Notes: generated by a model from the letters alone, not told the origin. A stretch of DNA of 5,534 nucleotides from a bacterium (GCA_026416755.1 JAOAEP010000079.1:1-5534); one strand, 5' to 3'. Shown: positions 1-5,534, counted from the first letter of the stretch. A program made the numbers and translations.

Positions 1-651
1 ACAACAAACATAGAAGCATTAAAAATTGGACTTGAAATGGAAGGAGAAAAAGCAATTATAAATTCAATACAAGCAACAGAAGAAAGGATGGAAGAATTAT
101 TACCACTCGTTAAAAAATATAACTGTAAATTTATTGGATTACTTTTAGGAAATGAAGGGATGCCAAGGGATGAGAATGAAAGAGGTGCAATAGCAGCAAA
201 TTTTCTTGCAAAAATAGATGAATTTGAAATTTCCCATGATAAGATTTATTTTGATCCAATAGTTTTACCTGTGAGATTTCAACAAGACCAAGTAGTAAGT
301 GTAATTGAGTTTATGAAGATGTTCAAAGAATTATTTCCTGATTGTAATTCAACTTGTGGACTTTCTAATGTTTCCAATGGTGCTTTGGAAGAATTGAGAG
401 GACTTATAAATAGAACCTATCTTGTAATGCTTTGGAAATATGGAATGAGTAGTGCAATAGTTGATTCTTATGATAAAGAGTTAATTTCTCTTGTGCGCGG
501 GGAAAGAGAAAACATAATTAATTTAATATGGAAAGCAATGGATGGAGAGATTGATATTGCGAGTTTATCAGAGGATGAGAAAAAATATGTTAAGACAGTT
601 TATATTCTCCAAGGTAAATCAATATATTCTGACTCATACCTAAAACTTTGA
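1..651 (+). CDS. acsE: Methyltetrahydrofolate:corrinoid/iron-sulfur protein methyltransferase, 5'-truncated by window edge
   Basis: By family, this cytoplasmic enzyme moves the methyl group of 5-methyltetrahydrofolate to the cobalt of a corrinoid (iron-sulfur) protein, the last step of the Wood-Ljungdahl methyl branch. The frame is open from base 1, so the ATG at 37 is internal. Against the Moorella enzyme as I remember it, the first codons (TTN) match the end of its LDSTN motif. The pterin-binding Asp75 would therefore lie just upstream of base 1, and about 75 N-terminal residues are missing. Visible matches are AIINS (its Asn like Asn96), YFDPIVLPV (Asp like Asp160), GLSNVS (Asn like Asn199), LINRTYLVM, and the terminal SIYSDSYLKL. 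A charged stretch of about 30 residues near codons 163-198 is absent from the Moorella protein. The TGA stop is one base before the next gene, so they are probably co-translated. The partner corrinoid protein is not in the window, so another corrinoid acceptor is possible. Confidence 0.9.
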   Translation, partial: TTNIEALKIGLEMEGEKAIINSIQATEERMEELLPLVKKYNCKFIGLLLGNEGMPRDENERGAIAANFLAKIDEFEISHDKIYFDPIVLPVRFQQDQVVSVIEFMKMFKELFPDCNSTCGLSNVSNGALEELRGLINRTYLVMLWKYGMSSAIVDSYDKELISLVRGERENIINLIWKAMDGEIDIASLSEDEKKYVKTVYILQGKSIYSDSYLKL

Positions 652-652
652 T

Positions 653-1192
653 ATGGAAAAGGCATTTATAAGTGCTTTAAATGAAGGATGGGAAAATCTC
701 TTAAGAAATATAAAAGAAGAAAAAATTGATGTTCTTTATTTTGGCCAAAAAATAGAGTTAGATTTAAATTCAAAAAAATTTATACCAGAGATAGAAGATA
801 GAGATAAGATTATTATTTTGCATTATTTATTAGGAAAAATGAATTCAGATATTATTAAAGATGATGAGTTTATAACTTTTAAAGAATTACCAGAAGGGAC
901 CTTTTATTATCCTTCAATCTATTCAAGAATATATCTACCTTTAATTGAAAAATATAAAAAAAATCCAGATATCTTTATAGAAAAAGGGATTTCTAAAGGT
1001 GGAGAAAAAACTTCAAATTTTTCAATTAGGTTTAAGGTATTTCCAGATGTTCATTATATCATTGAGTTAATTCCAGAAGATGATGAATTTCCAGCAGATA
1101 TAAGGGTTTTCTTTAATAAAAAAAGCAGTGAAATTTTTGAAATTGAGGACCTTGCAATTATTGGAGAAATAATAGTTTCTAAAATGGAATAA
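653..1192 (+). CDS. DUF3786 domain protein, putative corrinoid-methyltransfer accessory
   Basis: A 179-residue soluble protein with no signal peptide or membrane segment. It matches the DUF3786 family along its whole length: HYLLG at residues 57-61, the FITFKELPEGTFYY block at 73-86, an FPDVHYIIELIPEDDEFPADIR block at about 130-151, and a closing EDLAIIGE at 165-172. Some family members carry an extra iron-sulfur domain. This one has no cysteine at all, so it is the bare domain and is unlikely to bind a metal cluster through Cys. The biochemical role is unknown. DUF3786 genes often sit near corrinoid protein and methyltransferase genes in anaerobes, and here it directly follows acsE with a one-base gap. 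A helper role in that system is an inference from position only. No Shine-Dalgarno is visible before the ATG, which suggests translation by re-initiation after the acsE stop. Confidence 0.85.
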   Translation: MEKAFISALNEGWENLLRNIKEEKIDVLYFGQKIELDLNSKKFIPEIEDRDKIIILHYLLGKMNSDIIKDDEFITFKELPEGTFYYPSIYSRIYLPLIEKYKKNPDIFIEKGISKGGEKTSNFSIRFKVFPDVHYIIELIPEDDEFPADIRVFFNKKSSEIFEIEDLAIIGEIIVSKME

Positions 1193-1193
1193 T

Positions 1194-2561
1194 ATGGAAC
1201 TTTTTAATTCTAAAATTGAAAAGAAAATTGAATCTCTTCCTTTATCAATAAGAGTTAGACCTGAAAAACTTGATGATTTTGTAGGACAACTACATATTCT
1301 GGGAAAAGGAAAACCGTTGAGAAAAATAATAGAAAGTGATAAAATTCCTTCATTAATTTTTTATGGCCCTCCTGGATGTGGAAAAACAGCACTTGCAATG
1401 ATAATCGCTAATACCACTAAAAAAAGATTTGTATCTCTTAATGCAGTTACAGCAACTGTTTCTGATGTGAGAGAAGTTTTAAAAGAGGCAAGGGAAATTT
1501 TGAGATTAGAAGGAAGGGGAACTATTTTATTTCTTGATGAGATTTCACACTTTAATAAACTTCAACAGGATGCCCTATTAAAAGATGTTGAAGAAGGGAC
1601 AATAACTTTAATTTGCGCAACAATTCATAATCCTTATTTTTACATAAATTCTCCTTTACTTTCAAGAGGGCTAATTTTTGAATTTAAACCATTGAACGAA
1701 GAAGAAATAAAAAAGATAATTGAGAGAGCATTAAGAGATAAAAAAGGTCTTGGAAATTATAAAATTAAAATTACGAGAGATGCAATTGAATTTATAAGTA
1801 AGAAAAGTCAAGGAGATGCAAGAAAAGCATTAAATACTCTTGAATTTTGTGTATTAACTTCTGAACCTGAAAAGGATGGGTATATATTGGTTGATTTAAA
1901 TAAAGTTAAAGAGTCAGTTGATAGATACTTTATTTATGATAAGAAAGATGATGCTCATTATGATACAATTTCTGCTTTTATTAAAAGTATGAGAGGTTCT
2001 GACCCTGATAGTGCTTTATATTATCTTGCAAAAATGATTGTAAGTGGAGAAGACCCAAGATTTATAGCAAGAAGAATGTTAATATTTGCATCTGAAGATA
2101 TCGGAAATGCAGACCCTAACGCACTTATTCTTGCAAATTCATGTTATCAGGCAATTGAGGTTGTAGGGATGCCAGAAAGTAGAATTATTCTTGCCCAAAC
2201 TGTTATTTACCTTTCAACCGCCCCTAAATGTAATTCTTCATATCTTGCAATTGAAAATGCTATTAAAGAAGTAGAAAGTGAAAAAGTAGAAGAAGTTCCT
2301 GACCATTTAAGAGGAACTGGTTATAAAGGAGCAGAGAAACTAGGTAGAGGTATAGGTTATAAATATCCACATGATTTTCCAGGTCATTATGTACTTCAGA
2401 GATATAGAAAAGGAGATAAAAAATTTTATTTTCCTCAGGATATTGGATATGAAAGTAAAATAAAGAAATTTCTTGAAGAGATTGAAAAAATTAAAAATGA
2501 ATCAGAAACAGAAGAAAAAAGAGATAAGGGAGAAGATAAGAGAAATAAGGGAAACACTTGA
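1194..2561 (+). CDS. rarA: Replication-associated recombination protein A (RarA/MgsA), AAA+ ATPase
   Basis: RarA is a tetrameric clamp-loader-like AAA+ ATPase (WRNIP1/Mgs1 family) that acts at stalled replication forks and single-strand DNA ends. The 455-residue protein has the family layout: PLSIRVRPEKLDDFVGQ at 16-32, Walker A GPPGCGKT at 58-65, Walker B ILFLDE at 111-116, a putative Arg finger in LLSRG (R158), and a sensor-2-type GDARKALNTLE at 207-217. The C-terminal MgsA-type half follows, with SEDIGNADPNAL (300-311), YLSTAPKCNSSY (339-350), VPDHLRGTGYKG (368-379) and GIGYKYPHDFPGHYV (386-400). Several usually invariant positions differ: DEISHFNK replaces the usual DEIHRFNK, and CATIHNPYF replaces GATTENPSF. 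The last 20 or so residues form a Lys/Glu/Asp/Arg-rich tail lying over the start of the next gene. The start is one base after the upstream TAA, with only a weak purine motif before it. Placement between two C1 genes looks like operon hitch-hiking. Confidence 0.95.
   Translation: MELFNSKIEKKIESLPLSIRVRPEKLDDFVGQLHILGKGKPLRKIIESDKIPSLIFYGPPGCGKTALAMIIANTTKKRFVSLNAVTATVSDVREVLKEAREILRLEGRGTILFLDEISHFNKLQQDALLKDVEEGTITLICATIHNPYFYINSPLLSRGLIFEFKPLNEEEIKKIIERALRDKKGLGNYKIKITRDAIEFISKKSQGDARKALNTLEFCVLTSEPEKDGYILVDLNKVKESVDRYFIYDKKDDAHYDTISAFIKSMRGSDPDSALYYLAKMIVSGEDPRFIARRMLIFASEDIGNADPNALILANSCYQAIEVVGMPESRIILAQTVIYLSTAPKCNSSYLAIENAIKEVESEKVEEVPDHLRGTGYKGAEKLGRGIGYKYPHDFPGHYVLQRYRKGDKKFYFPQDIGYESKIKKFLEEIEKIKNESETEEKRDKGEDKRNKGNT
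2497..2561 (+). other. Dual-coding overlap of rarA 3' end and cyclo-ligase 5' end
   Basis: Sixty-five bases are read in two frames. The stretch is almost pure purine and holds a degenerate in-phase repeat with ATAAG at 2524, 2536 and 2545 (spacings 12 and 9, multiples of three). In the cyclo-ligase frame this gives REKIREIRE, part of the conserved N-terminal helix. In the rarA frame it gives RDKGEDKRNKG, a low-complexity tail beyond the usual RarA end. The cyclo-ligase frame is probably the constrained one. Confidence 0.85.
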
Positions 2562-3066
2562 TTTTAAAGAGTGGGAGGAAAAAAGTTTAAAAATTCAAGA
2601 ACGATTTCTTTTAACAGATTATTATAAAAATTCAAAAGTTATCTTTACATATTTTCATTTCGATAGAGAAGTTAAAACGGATATAATTATAAAAAAATGT
2701 TTTGAAGATGAAAAAATTGTTTGTATTCCCTATATTGACTGGAAATCTAAAGTTTTAATACCTTCTGAAATTAAATCATTTGATGAAATCATTGAAATAA
2801 AAGGGATACCAGGACCTAAAATTTTAAATCCAGTTGAGATTGATAAAATAGATATTATAATTGTTCCCGGAGTAGTATTTGATATTTATAAAAACAGAAT
2901 TGGTATGGGTGGTGGATTTTATGATAGATATTTAAAAGATATCTCTGAAAAAACATTAAAAGTGGCTTTATCCTTTGATTTTCAAGTTTTAAATGAAGAA
3001 TTACCTGTTGATAAAAAAGATATAAAGGTAAATAAAATAATAACAGAAGAAAGAATTATAGATTAA
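2497..3066 (+). CDS. 5-formyltetrahydrofolate cyclo-ligase (5,10-methenyl-THF synthetase)
   Basis: By family, this cytoplasmic enzyme uses ATP to convert 5-formyltetrahydrofolate to 5,10-methenyltetrahydrofolate, returning a dead-end folate to the one-carbon pool. The product is 189 residues, normal for the family. It shows an N-terminal basic helix of the usual K..IR..I....L pattern (residues 6-21), FTYFHFDREVKT (50-61), PGVVFD (124-129), the substrate/ATP loop RIGMGGGFYDRYL (134-146), and a C-terminal LPVDKKD...KIITEE (169-185). In that last block the usual His before Asp is Lys. I chose the ATG at 2497 because the family's N-terminal helix begins right after it. A TTG at 2473 would add eight unneeded residues, and no later Met is suitable. 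The start lies inside rarA in the +1 frame, a 65-base overlap, so expression is probably coupled. It shares folate chemistry with the acsE gene at the other end of the run. The stop is two bases from the converging peptidase gene. Confidence 0.95.
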   Translation: MNQKQKKKEIREKIREIRETLDFKEWEEKSLKIQERFLLTDYYKNSKVIFTYFHFDREVKTDIIIKKCFEDEKIVCIPYIDWKSKVLIPSEIKSFDEIIEIKGIPGPKILNPVEIDKIDIIIVPGVVFDIYKNRIGMGGGFYDRYLKDISEKTLKVALSFDFQVLNEELPVDKKDIKVNKIITEERIID

Positions 3067-3068
3067 GA
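3067..3068. other. Two-base convergent junction between the operons
   Basis: The cyclo-ligase TAA ends at 3066 and the complement of the peptidase TAA starts at 3069. No GC-rich hairpin followed by a T-run is visible on either strand nearby, so transcription from each side probably runs into the opposite gene before ending. Strand composition also flips here: the plus strand is A-rich to the left and T-rich to the right, meaning the coding strand is purine-rich in both operons. Confidence 0.9.
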
Positions 3069-3842
3069 TTATTCACTTCCTGTAATAATATCAAGGGGAT
3101 TTTTTACAATTAATTCTTTTTCTGAAAAATAAGGATTTTCAGGGTTTGTTCCTTCGGGTCCAATTTTTCTGATTTTGAGTTTTACAGGAAGTTTTATTTT
3201 ATAGGGTTTCATTTCAGGTAACATTTTTATTGCCTTTTTGGCTCCTTCTTTAAGTAAAATTTTTGTTTCCTCTGGAGGTATCAAAATGGCTGCTTCTCTA
3301 CTTATCCCTTTTTTTACTGCAACCACAGGTAAATTTTCACCTAAAGTTTCTTTTGCCTCTCTACATGCTGCTTCATCTCCAGTTACGAGTATAACAGGAA
3401 CATTAAAATGGCCTGCTATCACTGCGGATTGATAAATTTCCCCCCTTTCAATTCCATCATAGAAATATTTCATTTCATAAATAGAACTTTGTGTATGATG
3501 TAAAACTCCATCAGGAGTCCCATTCATTGCATGATAACCAAGAAGTATTATTCCGTCAAAAGTTTCATCGAGTCCATAAAAAACTTTCCCTTGCCTTGGG
3601 TAACCAGTAATATAACGAACTTCAGGTATCATCAATTCTGGAATAAAATTATTTCCTCCATCATGCCCATCAAGAACATAAATTTCTTTTACACCTGCTT
3701 CCTTTAATCCTTCACATACTGCTGTGATATCTTTCATTAAAAGTTTCATTGCTTCTATAAATTCAGGTCCCCTTTCCCTTGTCTGTGAAAATTTAAAAAC
3801 TCCTGTAGCACCTTCAAGGTCTGTTGCTATATATATTTTCAT
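3069..3842 (-). CDS. M55-family D-aminopeptidase (DppA-like) zinc peptidase
   Basis: DppA-family enzymes are self-compartmentalising decameric zinc aminopeptidases that release N-terminal D-amino acids from small peptides. The 257-residue protein starts MKIYIATDLEGATG, giving zinc ligands D8 and E10. It then has VLDGH with H60, LLGYHAM with H104, and GVLHH, where H116 aligns best with the catalytic His115 of Bacillus subtilis DppA as I remember it. IERGE follows, with E135 matching its Glu133. All five ligands and the nucleophile are therefore present, and activity is likely. There is no signal peptide, so it is cytoplasmic. It is slightly shorter than DppA (274 residues) and ends at KNPLDIITGSE without the usual last helix. 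The start is supported by an AAGGAGGA site five bases upstream. It follows the isomerase-family gene after 15 bases and is probably co-transcribed with it. No peptide transporter is in view, so the substrate is unknown. Confidence 0.93.
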   Translation of the reverse strand: MKIYIATDLEGATGVFKFSQTRERGPEFIEAMKLLMKDITAVCEGLKEAGVKEIYVLDGHDGGNNFIPELMIPEVRYITGYPRQGKVFYGLDETFDGIILLGYHAMNGTPDGVLHHTQSSIYEMKYFYDGIERGEIYQSAVIAGHFNVPVILVTGDEAACREAKETLGENLPVVAVKKGISREAAILIPPEETKILLKEGAKKAIKMLPEMKPYKIKLPVKLKIRKIGPEGTNPENPYFSEKELIVKNPLDIITGSE

Positions 3843-3847
3843 CGCTA

Positions 3848-3855
3848 TCCTCCTT
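3848..3855 (-). promoter_or_regulatory. Strong ribosome binding site of the M55 peptidase gene
   Basis: Read on the minus strand this is AAGGAGGA, a near-perfect anti-16S match, five bases before the ATG at 3842. It fixes the start and predicts efficient independent initiation even though the gene lies second or later in an operon. It begins just two bases after the TAA of the preceding gene. Confidence 0.9.
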
Positions 3856-3857
3856 AA

Positions 3858-5261
3858 TTATTCATGTATATATAATGACCAGTTTTTATATTTTGTAAGG
3901 GCTTCTTCAACTGGGTCAGATATTTTTGATAAGTTAATAACTGTATGATGTTCAAATCCATTCTCGCATATAAATTTTAAAAGTTTTTGTAAATTGTTTA
4001 TTTTTGCAATTCCGAATCCTCCAAATGTTTCTAATTTATCATCTGTTAATTCACCTTCACCAATATATCCTTTTATAATTCCATGCTTATCATCAGTTGA
4101 GAGCCGTAGGAATGTAAAGTATGATTTTTTTATTTGTCCAATAACCCCTCCATAGGCATTCTCTTTCCCAACGCTTTCTGATATTATTTCCTGATAGCTT
4201 ATTTTCGGTTTTTTTAAAATAGAAACAGGGAAATTACTGCAGTGAAATAGAACTACTTTATCTTTTTCATCTTTGTAGTTATTATTTAAATCAACTATCG
4301 CACTTGGAAGGCCAGAAGCAATTTGAAGAATATACATACTTAAAGTCCCTGTAATATCAACTTCGCAAGCAGATGGAACTAAAGAATTTGAAAAATAACT
4401 TAAAACAGCACATGGTACAATTCCTAAATTTTCTTCTATTGATGTCCAACATTGAAATCCAATCCCTTTTATATCATTTTGATTAATCCAGTCCTCTATC
4501 ACAATCTTAAGTTTTGCAAACTTTGTTAAAGATATTAATGGGACCTCTTCACTTTTTGTGTAGTTTTTAAATTTCTCAATTTCCTCTTTAACCTTTTTAT
4601 CTTTATCATCAATTTTTGAAATTTTTGCAAAAATTTCAGATAAATCAATAACATCAACACTTATTCCATTTTTTTCAAGTATTTTTTCACTATATCTTAC
4701 TGTTTTAAATGCATCAGGTCTTGTCCCAATTGCTCCAAGTTTTAGATTTTTAAGTCCTTTTATAACTTTACATATTTTTTCAAATCTATCAATATCCTCT
4801 GTAAATTCTTGACTTTCTACATCCACAACATGATTTTCTGTTAAAGTAAATTTAATTCCATATTGATATAAAACATTACAGACAGAAATTTTCCCACAAA
4901 AACTATCTCTTCTATTTTTTACATCCATTTTATTTATATCGTCAGGGAAAGCATGAATTAATAAGGGCACAGAAAGACCTGATAATTTTATGGTATCCGC
5001 TATTGCCTTTTCGTCTCCAAAATTGGGTAAGGTTACAATTATTCCATCAATTTTTTCCCTATTTTTTGAAAATAACTCAGCACATTTTTTGGCATCACTA
5101 TAATTTTCTATACTTCCATATTTTGTATCTTTCTCAGAAAGAGTTATCACTTCAAACTTTTCTTTCAAAACTTTTAATAATTTTTCTCTTCCTTCCTTAC
5201 ATAAATGGTCTGGGAAAAAACTTCTATTACCAACTATCAAACCAATTCCAATTTTTTCCAT
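3858..5261 (-). CDS. L-fucose/L-arabinose isomerase-family protein, substrate unknown
   Basis: A 467-residue soluble protein of the FucI/AraA-like ketol-isomerase superfamily, shorter than E. coli FucI (591) and close to the compact family members. Visible blocks are an N-terminal Rossmann-like part with GIIVTLPNFGDE (73-84) and VPLLIHAFPDD (98-108), then AIGTRPDAFKTVRYSE (177-192). The active-site half has FQCWTSIEE (269-277), PSACEVDITGTLSMY (296-310), VLFHCSNFP (337-345) and GFEHH (435-439). Glu276 or Glu277, Glu300, Asp302, His340 and His438/439 are the likely metal and catalytic residues, by position and family pattern only. The family includes isomerases for fucose, arabinose and sulfoquinovose and many uncharacterised members, so I do not name a substrate. 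No sugar kinase, aldolase or transporter is nearby. It lies 34 bases after mnmE and 15 bases before the M55 peptidase, with a good ribosome binding site. It is probably cytoplasmic. Confidence 0.85.
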   Translation of the reverse strand: MEKIGIGLIVGNRSFFPDHLCKEGREKLLKVLKEKFEVITLSEKDTKYGSIENYSDAKKCAELFSKNREKIDGIIVTLPNFGDEKAIADTIKLSGLSVPLLIHAFPDDINKMDVKNRRDSFCGKISVCNVLYQYGIKFTLTENHVVDVESQEFTEDIDRFEKICKVIKGLKNLKLGAIGTRPDAFKTVRYSEKILEKNGISVDVIDLSEIFAKISKIDDKDKKVKEEIEKFKNYTKSEEVPLISLTKFAKLKIVIEDWINQNDIKGIGFQCWTSIEENLGIVPCAVLSYFSNSLVPSACEVDITGTLSMYILQIASGLPSAIVDLNNNYKDEKDKVVLFHCSNFPVSILKKPKISYQEIISESVGKENAYGGVIGQIKKSYFTFLRLSTDDKHGIIKGYIGEGELTDDKLETFGGFGIAKINNLQKLLKFICENGFEHHTVINLSKISDPVEEALTKYKNWSLYIHE

Positions 5262-5266
5262 TTATC

Positions 5267-5273
5267 CCTCCCT
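5267..5273 (-). promoter_or_regulatory. Ribosome binding site of the isomerase-family gene
   Basis: Read on the minus strand this is AGGGAGG, five bases before the ATG at 5261, and it supports that start. The whole gap to mnmE (5262-5295) is 34 bases. Besides this site it holds only an AT-rich stretch with no convincing -35/-10 pair, so read-through from mnmE is the simplest assumption. Confidence 0.85.
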
Positions 5274-5295
5274 TTTTAAACTTAAAATGGCACTT

Positions 5296-5534
5296 TTATT
5301 TCCCTATACAGAAGTTTGAAAAAATTTCATCAAGTATTTTATCACTGATTCTGTTACCTACCAATTCATCTATTTCATCTATACATTTTTTCAAATTTTC
5401 AGCAATAATTTCAAGAAATTTTTCATTTAATATTTCCTCCAAATATTTTTTCAACTTATTAATCTTTTTTTCTTGTCTCAAATTCAAATATATCTCATCA
5501 CCTTTTATTTCGCCAAATCCTTCATTTATAAGTT
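5296..5534 (-). CDS. mnmE: tRNA modification GTPase MnmE (TrmE), C-terminal part only, cut by window edge
   Basis: MnmE works with MnmG on the wobble U34 of certain tRNAs, making (carboxymethyl)aminomethyl-uridine with a folate-derived carbon. Only the last 78 residues are in view. The diagnostic end is DKILDEIFSNFCIGK, where FCIGK is the invariant MnmE C-terminus with its functional Cys. Upstream the helical domain has YLNLRQEKKI, matching the family's N-R-H/Q segment after the GTPase domain, then EIIAENLKKCIDEIDELVG, matching the A..L..A...L..L.G pattern. The frame stays open to base 5534, so the gene continues outside the window with its GTPase and folate-binding domains. A TTG at 5487 is internal and not a start. 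It appears to lead the visible part of the minus-strand operon. The family is well conserved and I see no sign of decay. Confidence 0.93.
   Translation of the reverse strand, partial: LINEGFGEIKGDEIYLNLRQEKKINKLKKYLEEILNEKFLEIIAENLKKCIDEIDELVGNRISDKILDEIFSNFCIGK

Noticed and set aside
955..965. Run of eight A within the DUF3786 gene as a possible slippage/frameshift site
   Set aside because: The frame is intact on both sides and family motifs continue across it. Such runs are common in AT-rich coding DNA.
2473..2496. Alternative TTG start for the cyclo-ligase
   Set aside because: It adds eight residues with no family counterpart, while the ATG at 2497 sits right before the conserved N-terminal helix.
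3096..3105. GGGG followed by a run of six T on the plus strand, resembling a terminator tail
   Set aside because: There is no complementary C-rich arm upstream to form a stem, and it lies within peptidase codons.
3045..3123. Possible hairpin: AAAGAATTA (3050-3058) with TAATTCTTT (3111-3119), around the convergent junction
   Set aside because: The stem is about nine A/T-rich pairs with a 52-base loop and no T-run after it, too weak to call a bidirectional terminator.
3075..3192. Inverted repeat ACTTCCTGTAA (3075-3085) / TTACAGGAAGT (3182-3192)
   Set aside because: An 11-base match with a 96-base spacer inside a conserved gene is near what chance gives in an AT-rich window, and no structure or site is suggested.
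3238..3432. A 64-codon open frame on the plus strand
   Set aside because: It lies wholly inside the M55 peptidase gene on the opposite strand and resembles no family I recognise.
3724..3948. A 74-codon open frame on the plus strand across the peptidase/isomerase junction
   Set aside because: It is antisense to two well-supported genes and their ribosome binding site. It looks like a chance frame.
5296..5487. A free-standing 63-residue protein starting at the TTG at 5487
   Set aside because: The frame continues open to the window end and the residues match the MnmE C-terminal domain, so it is the tail of mnmE.

Overview
The window is a fully coding stretch of a low-G+C (roughly 30% by eye) bacterial genome. 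Bacterial hallmark genes (rarA, mnmE) and textbook Shine-Dalgarno sites on the minus strand rule out an archaeal host. A Wood-Ljungdahl-type methyltransferase points to an anaerobe with a folate-based C1 pathway. The AT-rich, Lys/Glu/Ile-rich proteins and the acetogen-like but divergent AcsE would fit an uncultured anaerobic candidate phylum (for example the Omnitrophota/Ratteibacteria kind), but that placement is only a guess.

Plus strand, 1-3066: a tight four-gene run. It starts with the 3' part of a methyltetrahydrofolate:corrinoid methyltransferase (acsE type; the 5' end is outside the window). One base later comes a DUF3786 protein, and one base after that the AAA+ ATPase RarA. The last gene is a 5-formyltetrahydrofolate cyclo-ligase, which overlaps the rarA 3' end by 65 bases. 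The first and last genes both act on one-carbon folates, and DUF3786 probably belongs with the methyltransferase. RarA is a replication-stress ATPase that seems to be a passenger.

Minus strand, 5534-3069: a second run read leftward. It starts with the 3' part of mnmE (tRNA-modification GTPase, ending in FCIGK). Next is an L-fucose/L-arabinose isomerase-family protein of unknown substrate, then an M55 (DppA-like) D-aminopeptidase with its zinc-site residues present. The last two genes have strong ribosome binding sites.

The two runs converge with only two bases between their stop codons (3067-3068). There are no gaps above 34 bases and no visible RNA genes, mobile elements, CRISPR arrays or convincing promoters or terminators. 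Both operons begin outside the window. I see no clear new defence or mobile system. The points worth a second look are the DUF3786-acsE pairing, an altered motif set in RarA, the dual-coding rarA/cyclo-ligase overlap, and the uncharacterised isomerase-M55 pair.
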